A DNA stretch of 64,000 nucleotides from DATAGF01 sp963819845. GTDB taxonomy: Bacteria > Actinomycetota > Thermoleophilia > Miltoncostaeales > Miltoncostaeaceae. The stretch is from the NCBI GenBank assembly GCA_963819845.1, contig CAWFXQ010000007.1, positions 124,001-188,000 of the forward strand, given 5' to 3'. Below are positions 35,854-45,855 of this stretch, one piece after another; positions within the stretch are counted from its first letter, which is position 1, and each line of letters begins with the position of its first letter. Below the pieces are notes generated by a model. It saw nothing but the letters and a program-made list of their open reading frames with translations, ran no database searches and was not told where the DNA came from. Position numbers and translations under genes: made by a program.

Positions 35854-37305
35854 CTAGGCCTTGGCGCCGACAGGGGCCAAGGCCCCCTTGGCCGGAAGCT
35901 CGAGCACGAAGCGGCTGCCCGCCCCCTCGCGGCTCTCCACCCTCACGTCGCCGCCCAGCGCGCGGGCGAGCTGGCGGCTGATCGCCAGCCCCAGCCCGCT
36001 GCCGCGGCGGCCGTCGGGCGTCTCGAACGACTGGAACGCGTCGAAGATGCGCTCGCGGTCGCCGTCGGGCACGCCGGGCCCGGTGTCGGTCACCGTCACC
36101 GACACGCCGCCGGTCGCCAGCGCACGCCCCTCCAGGCGCACCGTGCCGCCCTCGGGGGTCCAGCGCAGGGCGTTGTCGAGCAGGTTGACCACGATCTGCT
36201 GGACGCGCGTCTCGTCGGTGACCACCGAGGGCATCGGATCGATGCGCCGCTCGTAGGCGACCCCGCGGGCGGTGGCCTCGGCCTCCATCGCGTCGAAGGC
36301 CCGGTCGATCACGTCGGCCGGCTCGACCCGGGCCAGGTCGAGCTTGAAGCGGTGGGTGTCGAGGCGGGCCAGGTCGAGCAGGTCGGCGACGAGCGTCTCC
36401 AGGCGCGTGGCCTCGCCCTCGATCGCCGCCAGCGACCGGGGAACGTCCGCGTCGGGCACCACGCCGTCCGAGAGGGCGGCGGCGTGGCCGCGGATCGCCG
36501 TGAGCGGCGTGCGCAGGTCGTGTGTGATGCGCATCAGGAACTCGCGAGTCTCGCCGTCGCGCTCGGCCAGACGGCGCACCATGAGGTTGAAGTCGGACGC
36601 CAGCTCGTCGAGCTCCTGGGTGCCCGTGGAGCCCAGCTCGGTGCGCAGGTCGCCCTCGGCGACCCGGTGGGTGGCGGCCTGCATCGCCGTCAGCGGGCGG
36701 GTGATGCGCCGCGTGAGCAGCAGCATCAGCGCGAGCGCCACCGCCAGCCCGATGGCGGCCGCTCCCACGACCCGGCCGGCGACGTTCGGCCACGCCGAGG
36801 CCAGCTGCCCCGGCGGCCGGGCCAGGAGCACCGCGCCGAAGACGCTGTCGCCCAGGTAGACCGGCGCCGCCGAGGCCTCGTAGGCCTCGTCGCTCTCGGG
36901 GAGTCGGAAGTCGATGCGCTGCACGCCCTCGCTCTCGAGGATCCCGTAGTCGAGCTCGTCGGCGGCCACCTCCGGGAACTCGCCCGTCGGCCGCTCGGCC
37001 CCCGGGGTGAGCTGCAGCCCCGTGTAGAAGACGCGTGCCTCCGGGCCGACCAGCGCCTCGAGGGCGTCGGGCCGATAGGAGCGGAACTCGGTCCCGCGCT
37101 CGGCGGCCCGCTCGGCCTGGCCGCTCACGATGCCCGCCAGCGCTTGCGCCTGGCGGTCGAGCTCGCCGCGGGCCACGGCCTGCGACTGCGACCGGATCAG
37201 GCCGGCGCCGACCGCGGCGAAGACCACCGCGGCGGTCACCAGGCCCGCGACGGCCGCGAGCACCAGGCGCCCGCGGAGCGTCCGCCACGGGGCCGCCCAG
37301 GTCAC
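35854..37305 (-). CDS. sensor histidine kinase of a two-component system
   Basis: 483 residues. Two membrane helices (LRGRLVLAAVAGLVTAAVV and VVGAAAIGLAVALALMLLL) bracket a sensor domain of about 130 residues, followed by HAMP, the H-box MRITHDLRTPLTAIRGH, N-box VVNLLDNALRWTP, DTGPGVP and GSGLGLAISRQ. GTG 37305 overlaps the response-regulator stop as GTGA. The signal is unknown; the two secreted proteins upstream may be linked to it. Confidence 0.92.
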   Translation of the reverse strand: MTWAAPWRTLRGRLVLAAVAGLVTAAVVFAAVGAGLIRSQSQAVARGELDRQAQALAGIVSGQAERAAERGTEFRSYRPDALEALVGPEARVFYTGLQLTPGAERPTGEFPEVAADELDYGILESEGVQRIDFRLPESDEAYEASAAPVYLGDSVFGAVLLARPPGQLASAWPNVAGRVVGAAAIGLAVALALMLLLTRRITRPLTAMQAATHRVAEGDLRTELGSTGTQELDELASDFNLMVRRLAERDGETREFLMRITHDLRTPLTAIRGHAAALSDGVVPDADVPRSLAAIEGEATRLETLVADLLDLARLDTHRFKLDLARVEPADVIDRAFDAMEAEATARGVAYERRIDPMPSVVTDETRVQQIVVNLLDNALRWTPEGGTVRLEGRALATGGVSVTVTDTGPGVPDGDRERIFDAFQSFETPDGRRGSGLGLAISRQLARALGGDVRVESREGAGSRFVLELPAKGALAPVGAKA

Positions 37306-38006
37306 CGCTTGGCGGGGACCTTGTAGCCGGTGCCCCACACGGTCTGGATCGGGCAGGCGTCGCCGAGCTTGCGCCGCAGCTGTCGGACGTGGACGTCGAT
37401 CGTGCGGCTGTCGCCCAGGAAGGTGAAGCCCCAGACCCGCTCCAGCAGCTGCTCGCGCGTCAACACCAGGCCGCGGTTCTCGATCAGGGTCACCAGGAGG
37501 TCGAACTCCTTGGGCGTCAGCGCCACCACCTCGCCGTTCACGAAGACCTCGCGCCCGCCGACCTCGATGCGGAGCTCGTCAACCTCGATGGTCGCCGGCT
37601 GGGGCTGGGCCGAGCCGGCCGGCTGGCTCTCGGCCCGGCGCAGCACCGCCCGCACCCGCGCCACGAGCTCGCGCGGGTTGAACGGCTTGGTGATGTAGTC
37701 GTCGGCGCCGAGCTCGAGCCCCACGACCTTGTCGACCGCGTCGTCGCGGGCGGTGAGCATGATGATCGGCGTCTGGCCCTTCTGGCGCAGCCGCTTGGTG
37801 ACCTCGTAGCCGTCGAGCCCCGGGAGCATGAGGTCGAGGATGATCAGGTGGGGCGGGGCCTCCTCGGCCATCCGGAGGCCGTCGTCCCCGCGGGCGGCGA
37901 GGGCCACGTCGAACCCCGCCGCCTCGAGGTACATCCGCGCGAACGACGCGATGTTGGGCTCGTCCTCAACGATCAGGACGCGCTGCCGGTCGTCGGGGGG
38001 CGGCAT
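37302..38006 (-). CDS. OmpR/PhoB-type response regulator
   Basis: 234 residues. Receiver: RVLIVEDEPNIASFARMYLE, phosphoacceptor in LIILDLMLPGLDGYE, MLTARDD and the Lys in DYITKPFNPREL. A linker leads to a winged-helix DNA-binding domain (ALTPKEFDLLVTLIENRG, RTIDVHVRQLRRKLGD, TVWGTGYK). ATG 38006; the frame is open further upstream only because of the frameshift in the preceding gene. The hexamer TACCAT lies 9 nt upstream. Confidence 0.92.
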   Translation of the reverse strand: MPPPDDRQRVLIVEDEPNIASFARMYLEAAGFDVALAARGDDGLRMAEEAPPHLIILDLMLPGLDGYEVTKRLRQKGQTPIIMLTARDDAVDKVVGLELGADDYITKPFNPRELVARVRAVLRRAESQPAGSAQPQPATIEVDELRIEVGGREVFVNGEVVALTPKEFDLLVTLIENRGLVLTREQLLERVWGFTFLGDSRTIDVHVRQLRRKLGDACPIQTVWGTGYKVPAKR

Positions 38007-38068
38007 CGGCGCCCGATGGTACTGGCGCCGGGTGGACAGGTCCACCGGCCGCCCCCCGACGACCGCGC

Positions 38069-39185
38069 TCACTTCGCCGCGACCGGCGCCGCGACCGGCG
38101 GCGTGGCCGGCGGCTGCAGGAGCACCCGGTAGCCGCCCCGCCACTTGCGCGGCCCACACGTCCTGGAAGTCGGCCGTGTCGAAGGTGCCCTTCCCGAGCA
38201 CGAAGCTGCGGGCGAGGCTCCCCGCCGTCGGCCTGAAGGTGCCCTCGACGTCCCAGCCGACCGCCTTCATGCGGAAGCCGGTGCCGGCGATCGTGACCTG
38301 CGCGTCCCGGAGCCCGTAGTAGACGACCGACCCGTCGGCGAGGGGCGGGCTGGTCGAGGTGCCGGCGGGCGCCGTCACCTTGAGGTCCTTGCCGGCCGAC
38401 TTGTCCCAGACGCGGACGCGGCCGTCGATGTCCTTGATGTCCACGGTGCCCGAGGCCGGGCCGTTCAGGCGCCACGTCGCGCCCGGGCCGCGGCGGTTCC
38501 ACTTCCACCAGCCGCGCTCGGTGACCACCCGCCGGGACGAGACCTTCACCCCGTTGACGAACTTCTTGGTGACCACGACCTTGCGGACGGTGACCCTCTT
38601 GCCGCCGCGGCCCTTGTGGCCCTCGTCGTCCTTCTGCCAGCGCGGCCCGCCGCGCCCGAAGAGGTCGACCGACATCGGGCCGCCGGTCAGCAGCAGCTTC
38701 TGGTTGGTCCAGAAGGGCCAGGGCACGCCGCCCTCGAGGGTCGTCTCGCCTTTGCCCCAGTCGCGGGCGACGCCGATGGCCGGGTTGGTCGCGGTCGGGT
38801 CGATGTCCAGGCTGAACGTGCCCCTCACCTTCACCGAGAACTGCGAGCCGTCGAGGGTGAGGGTGCCCTTGCCCTCGTAGCGGGTCCAGGTCCCGTCCTT
38901 CGAGGTCTTCGTCGGGCCGAACCCGGCCGGCGTCGTGACCAGGTCCTTCTTGCCGGAGAGGTCGCGGACCTTGACGACGCCCTCGCCGGTGATGGCGACC
39001 CCGCCCGAGCCCTCGTAGCGGAAGTGCCCGGTGCCCTCGGAATGGAGCGCCTTGTCGGTCGTCTTGGTGACGACCTCCTCGGCCGCCGGGTCCGTCTCGG
39101 GGACCGGCTCGTCGTTCTGTGCCAGCGCACCGGCCGGCAGGGCGATCAGCGCCGAGGCGCCGCCGATGAGGAGCAGTTTGCGCAT
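38069..39185 (-). CDS. secreted protein of unknown function, frameshifted near its end
   Basis: A signal peptide (MRKLLLIGGASALIALPAGA) and a beta-rich mature part with repeating segments such as HFRYEGSGGVAITGEGVVKV and TRYEGKGTLTLDGSQFSV. Removing one base near 38147 turns the tail into KWRGGYRVLLQPPATPPVAA and a stop at 38069, giving about 371 residues. Uncorrected, the frame runs in phase into the response regulator. AAGGAG precedes ATG 39185. Similar repeat proteins occur in deep actinobacterial lineages; the role is unknown. Confidence 0.65.
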
Positions 39186-39682
39186 CGCCGAGCTCTCCTT
39201 GTCTCCGCCGTGGAGGTGGAGGGGGCGATGCGCATCCACTCGCCGGACCACTCGGCCTCCGGCCCGCCGTCGAGCCGGTAGACGCCGGATCCGTTCAGGA
39301 GCAGCCGTCCGTGCCCGGCGATCGAGAACGAGAGCTCGTCGCCGATGACCGTGACCGTCACGTTCGAGCCGGTGACGTAGAGGAGGCCGGACGCGCGCCG
39401 CACGCGCGTCCTCTCCCAGCGCTTCAGCTCCAGCTCCTCCCCGGCCAGGTAGGCCCGGGCGTCGCCCCGACGGTCACGCACCACGACGATCCCTCGACCG
39501 GGGATCAGTCCGTTCACGGAGATTCGGCCCGCGACGGAGATCAGCCCGCTGCCCGACGCCTGCACCCGGGCCGAGGGCCCGCGTTCGGCCGCCACCTGCC
39601 CGGTCGGCTCAGCGGCCGACGCCAGGGCGGGAAGGGCGATGAGGAGCATGAGGGCGATCGCGGCCACGAGAGCCCGACGCAT
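39146..39682 (-). CDS. secreted protein of unknown function
   Basis: 178 residues. Signal peptide LVAAIALMLLIALPALASA, then short repeating beta motifs (SGLISVAGRISVNG, GIVVVRDRRGDARAYLAGEE, NVTVTVIGDELSFSIAG) and YRLDGGPEAEWSGEWM. The motifs resemble the protein encoded next in the operon. The 3' end overlaps the next gene by 40 nt in another frame and its Cys-Ser-rich last 15 residues look unnatural, so the true stop may be affected by an indel. Confidence 0.6.
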   Translation of the reverse strand: MRRALVAAIALMLLIALPALASAAEPTGQVAAERGPSARVQASGSGLISVAGRISVNGLIPGRGIVVVRDRRGDARAYLAGEELELKRWERTRVRRASGLLYVTGSNVTVTVIGDELSFSIAGHGRLLLNGSGVYRLDGGPEAEWSGEWMRIAPSTSTAETRRARRCANCSSSAAPRR

Positions 39683-39860
39683 CGATCCACCTCCAACGAG
39701 GCGGCGGCGCCCACGGGGGGCCCCGCCATGTGTCGTCGGCATGCTCCATCGCCCGGATGTGGGAGCCGAGGTCTGCGCGTAAGCGGTTTGGGTCACTCTG
39801 TTCGGGATCTGTGAGGCCGGGGCCGCGGGCTTACGCAATTCGCCGCACGGCCGGCGCCGG

Positions 39861-40268
39861 TCAGGGCTCGAGCTTGACGTTCTCTTGCACGGACACGGGG
39901 GCGTCGAGCTTGACGCCCTCCTCCACGATCGGCCCCGGCTTGTCGGGAGCCGCGGCCGGCGCGGCGCCCGGCTCCTCGCCCTCGGGGACCGGGCGCGGGC
40001 CCTCCTCGAGGTACGCCCAGACGATCTCGCCGCACTGCGGGCACGTCGGGAGCGGCCCGCGGTTGCGGATCTGGAACTGGCAGGCGACGCAGCCGAACAT
40101 CCCGGCCACCTTCTGGCCGGCGTGGAAGCAGGGGAGGCCGCTGCGCCGCTCGGCCTCCTCGGCGCCCTCGCGGGGGCTCAGGTTCGAGCGGCCGGCGCGC
40201 CCTCCGGGGCCGCCGGGACCGCCGCCCAGGGGGACCCCGCGGCGCTGCGGTGGCAGCCCTTCGCTCAT
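39861..40268 (-). CDS. zinc-ribbon protein
   Basis: 135 residues. The middle carries CFHAGQKVAG, MFGCVACQFQIRNRGPLPTC and PQCGEIVWAY, a CxxC..CxxC zinc ribbon. The N-terminus is Gly/Pro-rich and disordered, the C-terminus acidic. GAGAGGA precedes ATG 40268. No partner is obvious. Confidence 0.65.
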   Translation of the reverse strand: MSEGLPPQRRGVPLGGGPGGPGGRAGRSNLSPREGAEEAERRSGLPCFHAGQKVAGMFGCVACQFQIRNRGPLPTCPQCGEIVWAYLEEGPRPVPEGEEPGAAPAAAPDKPGPIVEEGVKLDAPVSVQENVKLEP

Positions 40269-40410
40269 GCTCGTCCTCTCGGCTCGGCGCCCTCCCGCCG
40301 GGCTCGCGCGCCGGCCGGGGTGGCGTATCGTTGGTCGAACGTCAAGCCTACCGCGCCGTCCCCCACCGGCCGAGGCGCGGAAGCCCCACACCGTCCGGGA
40401 GCACGCCCCC

Positions 40411-42122
40411 GTGCGCGTCGCGCTCGCCCAGGTCAACACGGTCGTCGGCGACATCGACGGCAACGCGGCCCGCTCTGCGGCCGCGCTGGCCGACGCCGCC
40501 GAGGCGGGCGCCGATATCACCCTGCTCCCCGAGCTCGCCGTCTCGGGCTACCCCCCCGAGGACCTCCTGCTGCGCCCCGCGTTCGCCGCGGCGTGCCGCG
40601 AGGCGCTCGACGGCCTGGCGGCGGGGGTGCGCCGGGGCCTGGCGGTGATCGGCTTCCCGGAGTGGGACGGCGAGTGCCACAACTCCGCGGCCGTCGTGGC
40701 CGACGGCGCGGTGCAGGCGGTCTACCGCAAGCGCTTCCTGCCCAACTACGGGGTGTTCGACGAGGCGCGCTACTTCATGGCCGGCGACGCCCCGCTCGTG
40801 CTGGAGGCCCTCGGCGCCCGGATCGGGCTCGCGGTGTGCGAGGACATCTGGTACCCGAGCCCGGTCGCCGCCGACCTGGCGGCGGCGCGGGTGGACCTGA
40901 TCTGCTGCATCTCCGCCTCGCCCTACCACCGCGGCAAGGGCGACCGCCGCGAGGCGATGCTGGCGACCCGGGCCGACGACTGCGCCGCGGCGCTGGCCTT
41001 CTGCAACCTGGTCGGCGGCCAGGACGAGCTGGTCTTCGACGGGCGCTCGGCGCTGCTCGACGCGGCCGGCGAGCTGGTGGCCCGCGCGCCCCAGTTCGAG
41101 GAGCATCTCCTGGTGGCCGACGTCAACCTCGGCCTCTCCGCGCGGCGGCGGCTGCGCGAGCCGCTGGCCCGCCGCCTGCCGGCGGGCGCGCCCTGCGCCG
41201 CGACGCCGGTCGTCGCCGCGCCCGGGGCGCGCAACGGCGCGGGCCCGCCCCGGACGGCCTGGTCGCGCGGGCGCTGGCCGACGAGCCCGAGGTGTGGGCC
41301 GCCCTGCGCACCGGCGTGCGCGACTACGTCGGCAAGAACGGCTTCCCGGGGGTGCTGGTCGGCCTGTCGGGCGGGATCGACTCGGCGCTGACCGCGGCGA
41401 TCGCCGCCGACGCGCTCGGCTCCGAGCGGGTGACGGGCGTCGCGATGCCGTCGTCGCACTCCTCGCCCGAGAGCCTGGCGGGGGCGCAGGCCCTGGCCGA
41501 GGCGCTCGGGATCCGCCTGGTGGAGCTCCCGATCGTGCCGGTCACGGCTGCCTTCGAGGAGGTGCTGGCCGAGGCCTTCGCGGGCCGGGAGCCGGACACC
41601 GCCGAGGAGAACCTCCAGGCGCGCGCGCGCGGCACCCTGCTGATGGCCCTCTCCAACAAGCTCGGCCTGCTGGTGCTGGCCACGGGCAACAAGAGCGAGA
41701 TCTCGGTCGGCTACAGCACCCTCTATGGCGACATGGTCGGCGGCTTCGCGCCTCTGCGGGACCTCGCCAAGACGTGGGTCTACCGGCTCGCGCGCTGGCG
41801 CAACGCGTCGGAGGGGCGCGAGGTGATCCCCGAGGCGACCATCGCCCGGCCGCCGACGGCCGAGCTGCGACCCGGCCAGCTCGACACCGACAGCCTTCCT
41901 CCCTATCACCTGCTGGACGAGATCCTGGAGGGCTACGTGGAGCAGGGCCTCGAGCCCGACGACCTGGTGCGGCGGGGCCACGCCGAGGCCGTGGTCGCCG
42001 AGGTCGTGCGGATGGTGGACCGCGCCGAGTACAAGCGGCGCCAGGGGCCCGTCGGCATCAAGATCACCCCCCGCGCCTTCGGGCGCGACCGCCGCATGCC
42101 GATCACGTCGGGGCCGTGGTGA
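40411..42122 (+). CDS. nadE: glutamine-dependent NAD+ synthetase, one apparent frameshift
   Basis: The N-terminal nitrilase-type glutaminase has VALAQVNTVVGDIDGN, LLPELAVSGYPPEDLL (Glu), VYRKRFLPNYGVFDE (Lys) and LAVCEDIWYPS (Cys). The C-terminal synthetase has VGLSGGIDSALTAAIAADAL, the PP-loop, and LVLATGNKSEISVGY. The two halves are in different frames: adding one C in the run at 41248-41251 joins GARNGAGPP to PDGLVARALADEPEVWAAL. Corrected length is about 570 residues, normal for the family. It amidates NaAD to NAD+. GTG 40411; the stop overlaps the subtilase start as GTGA. Confidence 0.93.
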
Positions 42123-43810
42123 CCACGGCCCCGATGCGGCCGGCGCTGCTCGCCGGGGTCGCCGTCGCTCTGCTGGGCCTCGTGCTCGTCTCGAGCGCCG
42201 TCGCTTCGGGGTCTGCCGACGGGTCGCGCACGCTGCTGGTGAGCTTCGCCGACGCCCCGCCGGGTGAGGTCGCGCGCGACCGGCTGGAGGGGCTCGGGGC
42301 GGTCGCGCCGGCCCTGCCCGAGGCGGGCGTCTGGAGCGTGCGCCCGGCCGAGGTCGACGGGGCGCGCGACCGGGCGCTCGCGCGCCCGCGGGTGGCGGGC
42401 GCCGAGTGGTCGCTCGCCCGCGCCACCGACGAGCGCCCGCGCCCCGCCCCGCCCGCGCCCCTCGGCCCGGCGCCGGCCTTCACCGACCCGCTCTTCACCC
42501 CCGCGCTCCAGTGGGGGCTGCTGTCGCCGCGCCCGTTGTGGGGTGCCGACCTGACCACCCCCGCCGGCCGCCCCCGCATCGCGATCCTCGACAGCGGCAT
42601 CGACGCCACCCACGAGGAGTGGGGCGGCCCCGCGAGCCCCCTCGTCGCCGGCCGGAGCACCCTGCGGGGCAACGACGACGCGTCCGACGTGGCCGACTCG
42701 GGCCACGGCACCCACGTGGCCGGCATCGCGGCCGCTCCCGCCAACGGGGTCGGCGTGGTGGGCGTCGCCCCCGCGGGCGCGGGCGTCGCCGAGGTGATCC
42801 CGGTCCAGATCGCCAACCGCGTCGGCGAGAGCAGCGACCTGACGATGATCCGGGGCATCCGCCACGCCGTCCGCAACGGTGCCCGGGTCATCAACATCTC
42901 GGCCGGCGGGGACGGCTACGCCCAGGCCTTCCAGGACACCATCCTCTGGGCGACGCGGCGCGGCGCCCTGATCGTCGCGTCGGTGGGCAACGACTACGGC
43001 GACGCGCTCAACTACCCCGCCGCCTACAGCCACGTCCTCGGGGTGGGCGCCCAATGCGACGACCGGCCCTCGCCGGACTGCCTCCAGCCCTACGGCGTGG
43101 CCGCGTTCTCGAACCGCAACCGGTCGGTCAACGTCATCGCTCCCGGGGTGAACGTGGTCTCGAGCGTGCCCCGGCGCGTGACCGAGCGCGACCTGCGGCC
43201 CGGCTACGCGCTGAAGGACGGCACCTCGATGTCGGCCCCCTACGTCTCCGGCGTCGCGGCCCTGGTGATGGCGAGCAACGCCAACGTCCTCAGCCCCAAT
43301 CAGGTGATGCGGCAGATCAAGGCGACGGCCGAGGACATCGGCCCCGTCGGGCGCGACGACGCGGCCGGCTTCGGCGTGGTCAACCCACGGGCCGCCGTGA
43401 CGCTGCAGGCGCCGGCGGTGGACGACTCGGAGATCGACGACGACGTGAAGTGGCTGTCCGGCACCCGGCTCCTTTCGCGCCTGAGCGAGCCCGTGGTGGT
43501 CGAGGCCGTCGTCAACCGGTACGACGACCCCGACGACGTCGTCGCGGTGAGGGTGAACCGCGGCCAGCGCCTGCGGGCGACGCTCTCCTACCGCCGCGGC
43601 CGCGCCGACCTCTCCCTGTGGAGGCCGGGCACGACGACGGTGCGGCCGAAGGACCCGGGCGGGCGGCGCAACCTCGTCGGCCGCCGCGACGGCTCGCGGA
43701 CCACGAAGGTCGTCGTCTACACGGCCCGCAAGAACGGGCGCCACTTCGTGCGCGTCACGGCCCGCCGCGGGAGCCCCGACTACACACTCACCCTGGAGCG
43801 GGTCGGCTGA
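42119..43810 (+). CDS. secreted subtilisin-like serine protease (S8)
   Basis: 563 residues. Signal region LLAGVAVALLGLVLVSSAVA, a propeptide-like I9 region (about 35-110), then the protease: Asp in IAILDSGIDATHEEW, His in SGHGTHVAGIAA, Asn in VASVGNDYGD and Ser in DGTSMSAPYVSGVAAL. The C-terminal 120 residues look like a beta-sandwich of the pre-peptidase kind (RRNLVGRRDGSRTTKVVVYT). It is likely exported. GTG 42119 overlaps the preceding stop. Confidence 0.9.
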   Translation: MTTAPMRPALLAGVAVALLGLVLVSSAVASGSADGSRTLLVSFADAPPGEVARDRLEGLGAVAPALPEAGVWSVRPAEVDGARDRALARPRVAGAEWSLARATDERPRPAPPAPLGPAPAFTDPLFTPALQWGLLSPRPLWGADLTTPAGRPRIAILDSGIDATHEEWGGPASPLVAGRSTLRGNDDASDVADSGHGTHVAGIAAAPANGVGVVGVAPAGAGVAEVIPVQIANRVGESSDLTMIRGIRHAVRNGARVINISAGGDGYAQAFQDTILWATRRGALIVASVGNDYGDALNYPAAYSHVLGVGAQCDDRPSPDCLQPYGVAAFSNRNRSVNVIAPGVNVVSSVPRRVTERDLRPGYALKDGTSMSAPYVSGVAALVMASNANVLSPNQVMRQIKATAEDIGPVGRDDAAGFGVVNPRAAVTLQAPAVDDSEIDDDVKWLSGTRLLSRLSEPVVVEAVVNRYDDPDDVVAVRVNRGQRLRATLSYRRGRADLSLWRPGTTTVRPKDPGGRRNLVGRRDGSRTTKVVVYTARKNGRHFVRVTARRGSPDYTLTLERVG

Positions 43811-43821
43811 CCGGGCCCCAC

Positions 43822-44091
43822 GTGATCCTGCTCTACGACTACGTCGGGGACGTGCTCGAGCGGCGCGGGCCCCACCGCGAGGCGCACCTGGCCTGGATCG
43901 CCGAGTGGATCGGCTCCGGGCGCATGACGATGGCCGGGGCGACCGGCGATCCGCCCACGGGGGCCGCCTTCGTGCTGCCCGGCAACGACCCGGCGGCGGC
44001 CGAGCGCTTCGCCGAGGGCGACCCCTACGTCGCCGCGGGCCTGGTCACCGCGCGGCGGGTCGTCCCCTGGACGGTGGTGGCCTCGGCCTGA
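43822..44091 (+). CDS. YciI-like protein
   Basis: 89 residues, ferredoxin-like fold of the YciI family: VILLYDYVGDVLERR, GPHREAHLAWIAEW and the ending VTARRVVPWTVV. The His of the second motif is the usual putative catalytic residue. GTG 43822 is chosen because it opens the first strand. It follows the subtilase by 11 nt. Confidence 0.7.
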   Translation: MILLYDYVGDVLERRGPHREAHLAWIAEWIGSGRMTMAGATGDPPTGAAFVLPGNDPAAAERFAEGDPYVAAGLVTARRVVPWTVVASA

Positions 44092-44147
44092 CGGTCAGGC
44101 GGGGCCGGCGACCGGCAGCGCCGCCCCCCGGCCGCCACGATTGGCTC

Positions 44148-45755
44148 TCACGTGGTCCCGGGTGTGCCGAAGCGCGCGCGCAGGTCGGCCTTCTTGAACT
44201 TGCCGGTGGCCGTCCGGGGGAGCGCGTCGACGAACTCCACGCGGTCGGGCAGCCACCATGGGGCGAACGAGAGGCGCAGGTGGTCGATGAGCTCGTCGGG
44301 CGTGGGCGAGGCGCCCTCGCGCGCGACCACCACGGCGAGGGGGCGCTCCTGCCACCTCTCGTCGGGGATCGCGATGACGGCGGCCTCGGCCACGTCGGGG
44401 TGGCCCATGAGGGCGTTCTCGAGGGCCACCGAGCTGATCCACTCGCCGCCCGACTTGACGAGGTCCTTCTCGCGGTCGGTGATGCGCATGACCTCGCGCT
44501 CGTCAACGGTCCCGATGTCGCCGGTGCGGAACCACCCGTCGTCGGTGAAGCGGTCCGCGCCCGCGCCGCCGAAGTAGCCGCCGGCCACGAAGGGGCCGCG
44601 CACCTCAAGCTCGCCCATCCCCGCGCCGTCGTGCGGCACCAGGCCCTCCTCGCCCCGGAGGCGGAGCTCGACGAACGGCACCGGCCGGCCCTGGGCCGCC
44701 AGCACGTCGGCCCGCCGCTCGAGTGGCGCGCCGGCGAGGTCGGGCGGAAGGCGGCTGACGGTCCCCACCGGCGCGGTCTCGGTGAGGCCCCAGGCGTGCA
44801 GCACCGGCACGCCGTGGCGCCGCTCGAGGCCCTCGGTCATCGCCCGGGGCGCGGCCGAGCCGCCCACGATGATCGACCGCAGCGTCGAGATGTCGTGCGC
44901 GCCGGGCTCGGCGTCGAGCGCCGCCAGGAGCGCCAGCCAGACGGTCGGGACCCCGGCCGTGATCGTCACCCCCTCCTCGGCGATCGCGGCCAGCAGGCTG
45001 GCGGCGTCCAGCCGCGGCCCGGGGAGCACCAGCCGGGCGCCGGTCATCGCGCAGGTGAAGGGAAGGCCCCAGGCGTTGACGTGGAACATCGGCACGACGG
45101 GCATGACCGTGTCGGCCTCGCGCACGTCGAGGACGTCCCCGTGCCCCGACACCAGGGAGTGGATCACGAGCGCCCTGTGCGAGTAGAGGACGCCCTTGGG
45201 CAGGCCGGTGGTGCCCGACGTGTAGCAGAGGAAGGCCGCGTCGCGCTCGTCGGCCTCCGGGAAGGCCTCCGCGCCGGGATCGTCCTCCAGCAGGTCGTCG
45301 AACGCCACCGCGCCGTCGGGGACGGGGCCGCCGCCCGCCACGACCACCGCGCCCGGGTCAACGCGCTCGCGCAGGGCGTCGAGCACGGGCAGCAGCCCCT
45401 CGTCGACGACGATCGCCCGGTCGCCGGCGTCGCCGACGATCAGCGCGAGGTCGTCTGCGTGCAGGCGCGGGTTGAGGGTGTGCACGATCGCCCCCGTCGC
45501 CGGGACCCCGAAGTAGGCCTCGAGGTGGCGGTGGTGGTTCATGCACAACGTCGCCACCCGGTCCCCGGGCCGCACGCCGAGGCGCTGGAGCCCGGCGGCC
45601 AGGCGCCGGGCCCGCGATGCCACCCCGGCGTAGTCCGTACGCCGCGGCGGGCCGTCGAACCCCCGCGTGACCACCTCGCGCGCGCCGAAGACCGACTCGG
45701 CCCTCCGCACGATCGCCGCCAGCGTGAAGGGCCCGTCCATCATCAATCCGCGCAT
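44148..45755 (-). CDS. AMP-dependent acyl-CoA synthetase
   Basis: 535 residues of the ANL superfamily. P-loop FLCYTSGTTGLPKGVLYSHR, A4-A5 region VLHAWGLTETAPVG, WFRTGDIG, ITDREKDLVKSGGEWIS and the catalytic Lys in RTATGKFKKADLR. The form fits medium/long-chain fatty acid ligases; chain length cannot be read from sequence. GGGAGG lies before ATG 45755. No beta-oxidation genes are close. Confidence 0.9.
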   Translation of the reverse strand: MRGLMMDGPFTLAAIVRRAESVFGAREVVTRGFDGPPRRTDYAGVASRARRLAAGLQRLGVRPGDRVATLCMNHHRHLEAYFGVPATGAIVHTLNPRLHADDLALIVGDAGDRAIVVDEGLLPVLDALRERVDPGAVVVAGGGPVPDGAVAFDDLLEDDPGAEAFPEADERDAAFLCYTSGTTGLPKGVLYSHRALVIHSLVSGHGDVLDVREADTVMPVVPMFHVNAWGLPFTCAMTGARLVLPGPRLDAASLLAAIAEEGVTITAGVPTVWLALLAALDAEPGAHDISTLRSIIVGGSAAPRAMTEGLERRHGVPVLHAWGLTETAPVGTVSRLPPDLAGAPLERRADVLAAQGRPVPFVELRLRGEEGLVPHDGAGMGELEVRGPFVAGGYFGGAGADRFTDDGWFRTGDIGTVDEREVMRITDREKDLVKSGGEWISSVALENALMGHPDVAEAAVIAIPDERWQERPLAVVVAREGASPTPDELIDHLRLSFAPWWLPDRVEFVDALPRTATGKFKKADLRARFGTPGTT

Positions 45756-45855
45756 CGGCGACCTCCCGGGTCGGTCAACGGTTCGCCAGGCCTCGTGGTG
45801 GGTGTGTAGCAGCAGTTCTCGCGGGGCGTCACCCACGGGTCACATCCCGGGCGGA

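Noticed and set aside
37302..39251. A single 649-residue protein joining a secreted domain to a response regulator
   Set aside because: A one-base correction near 38147 gives a natural end for the secreted part, and the regulator has its own ATG at 38006.
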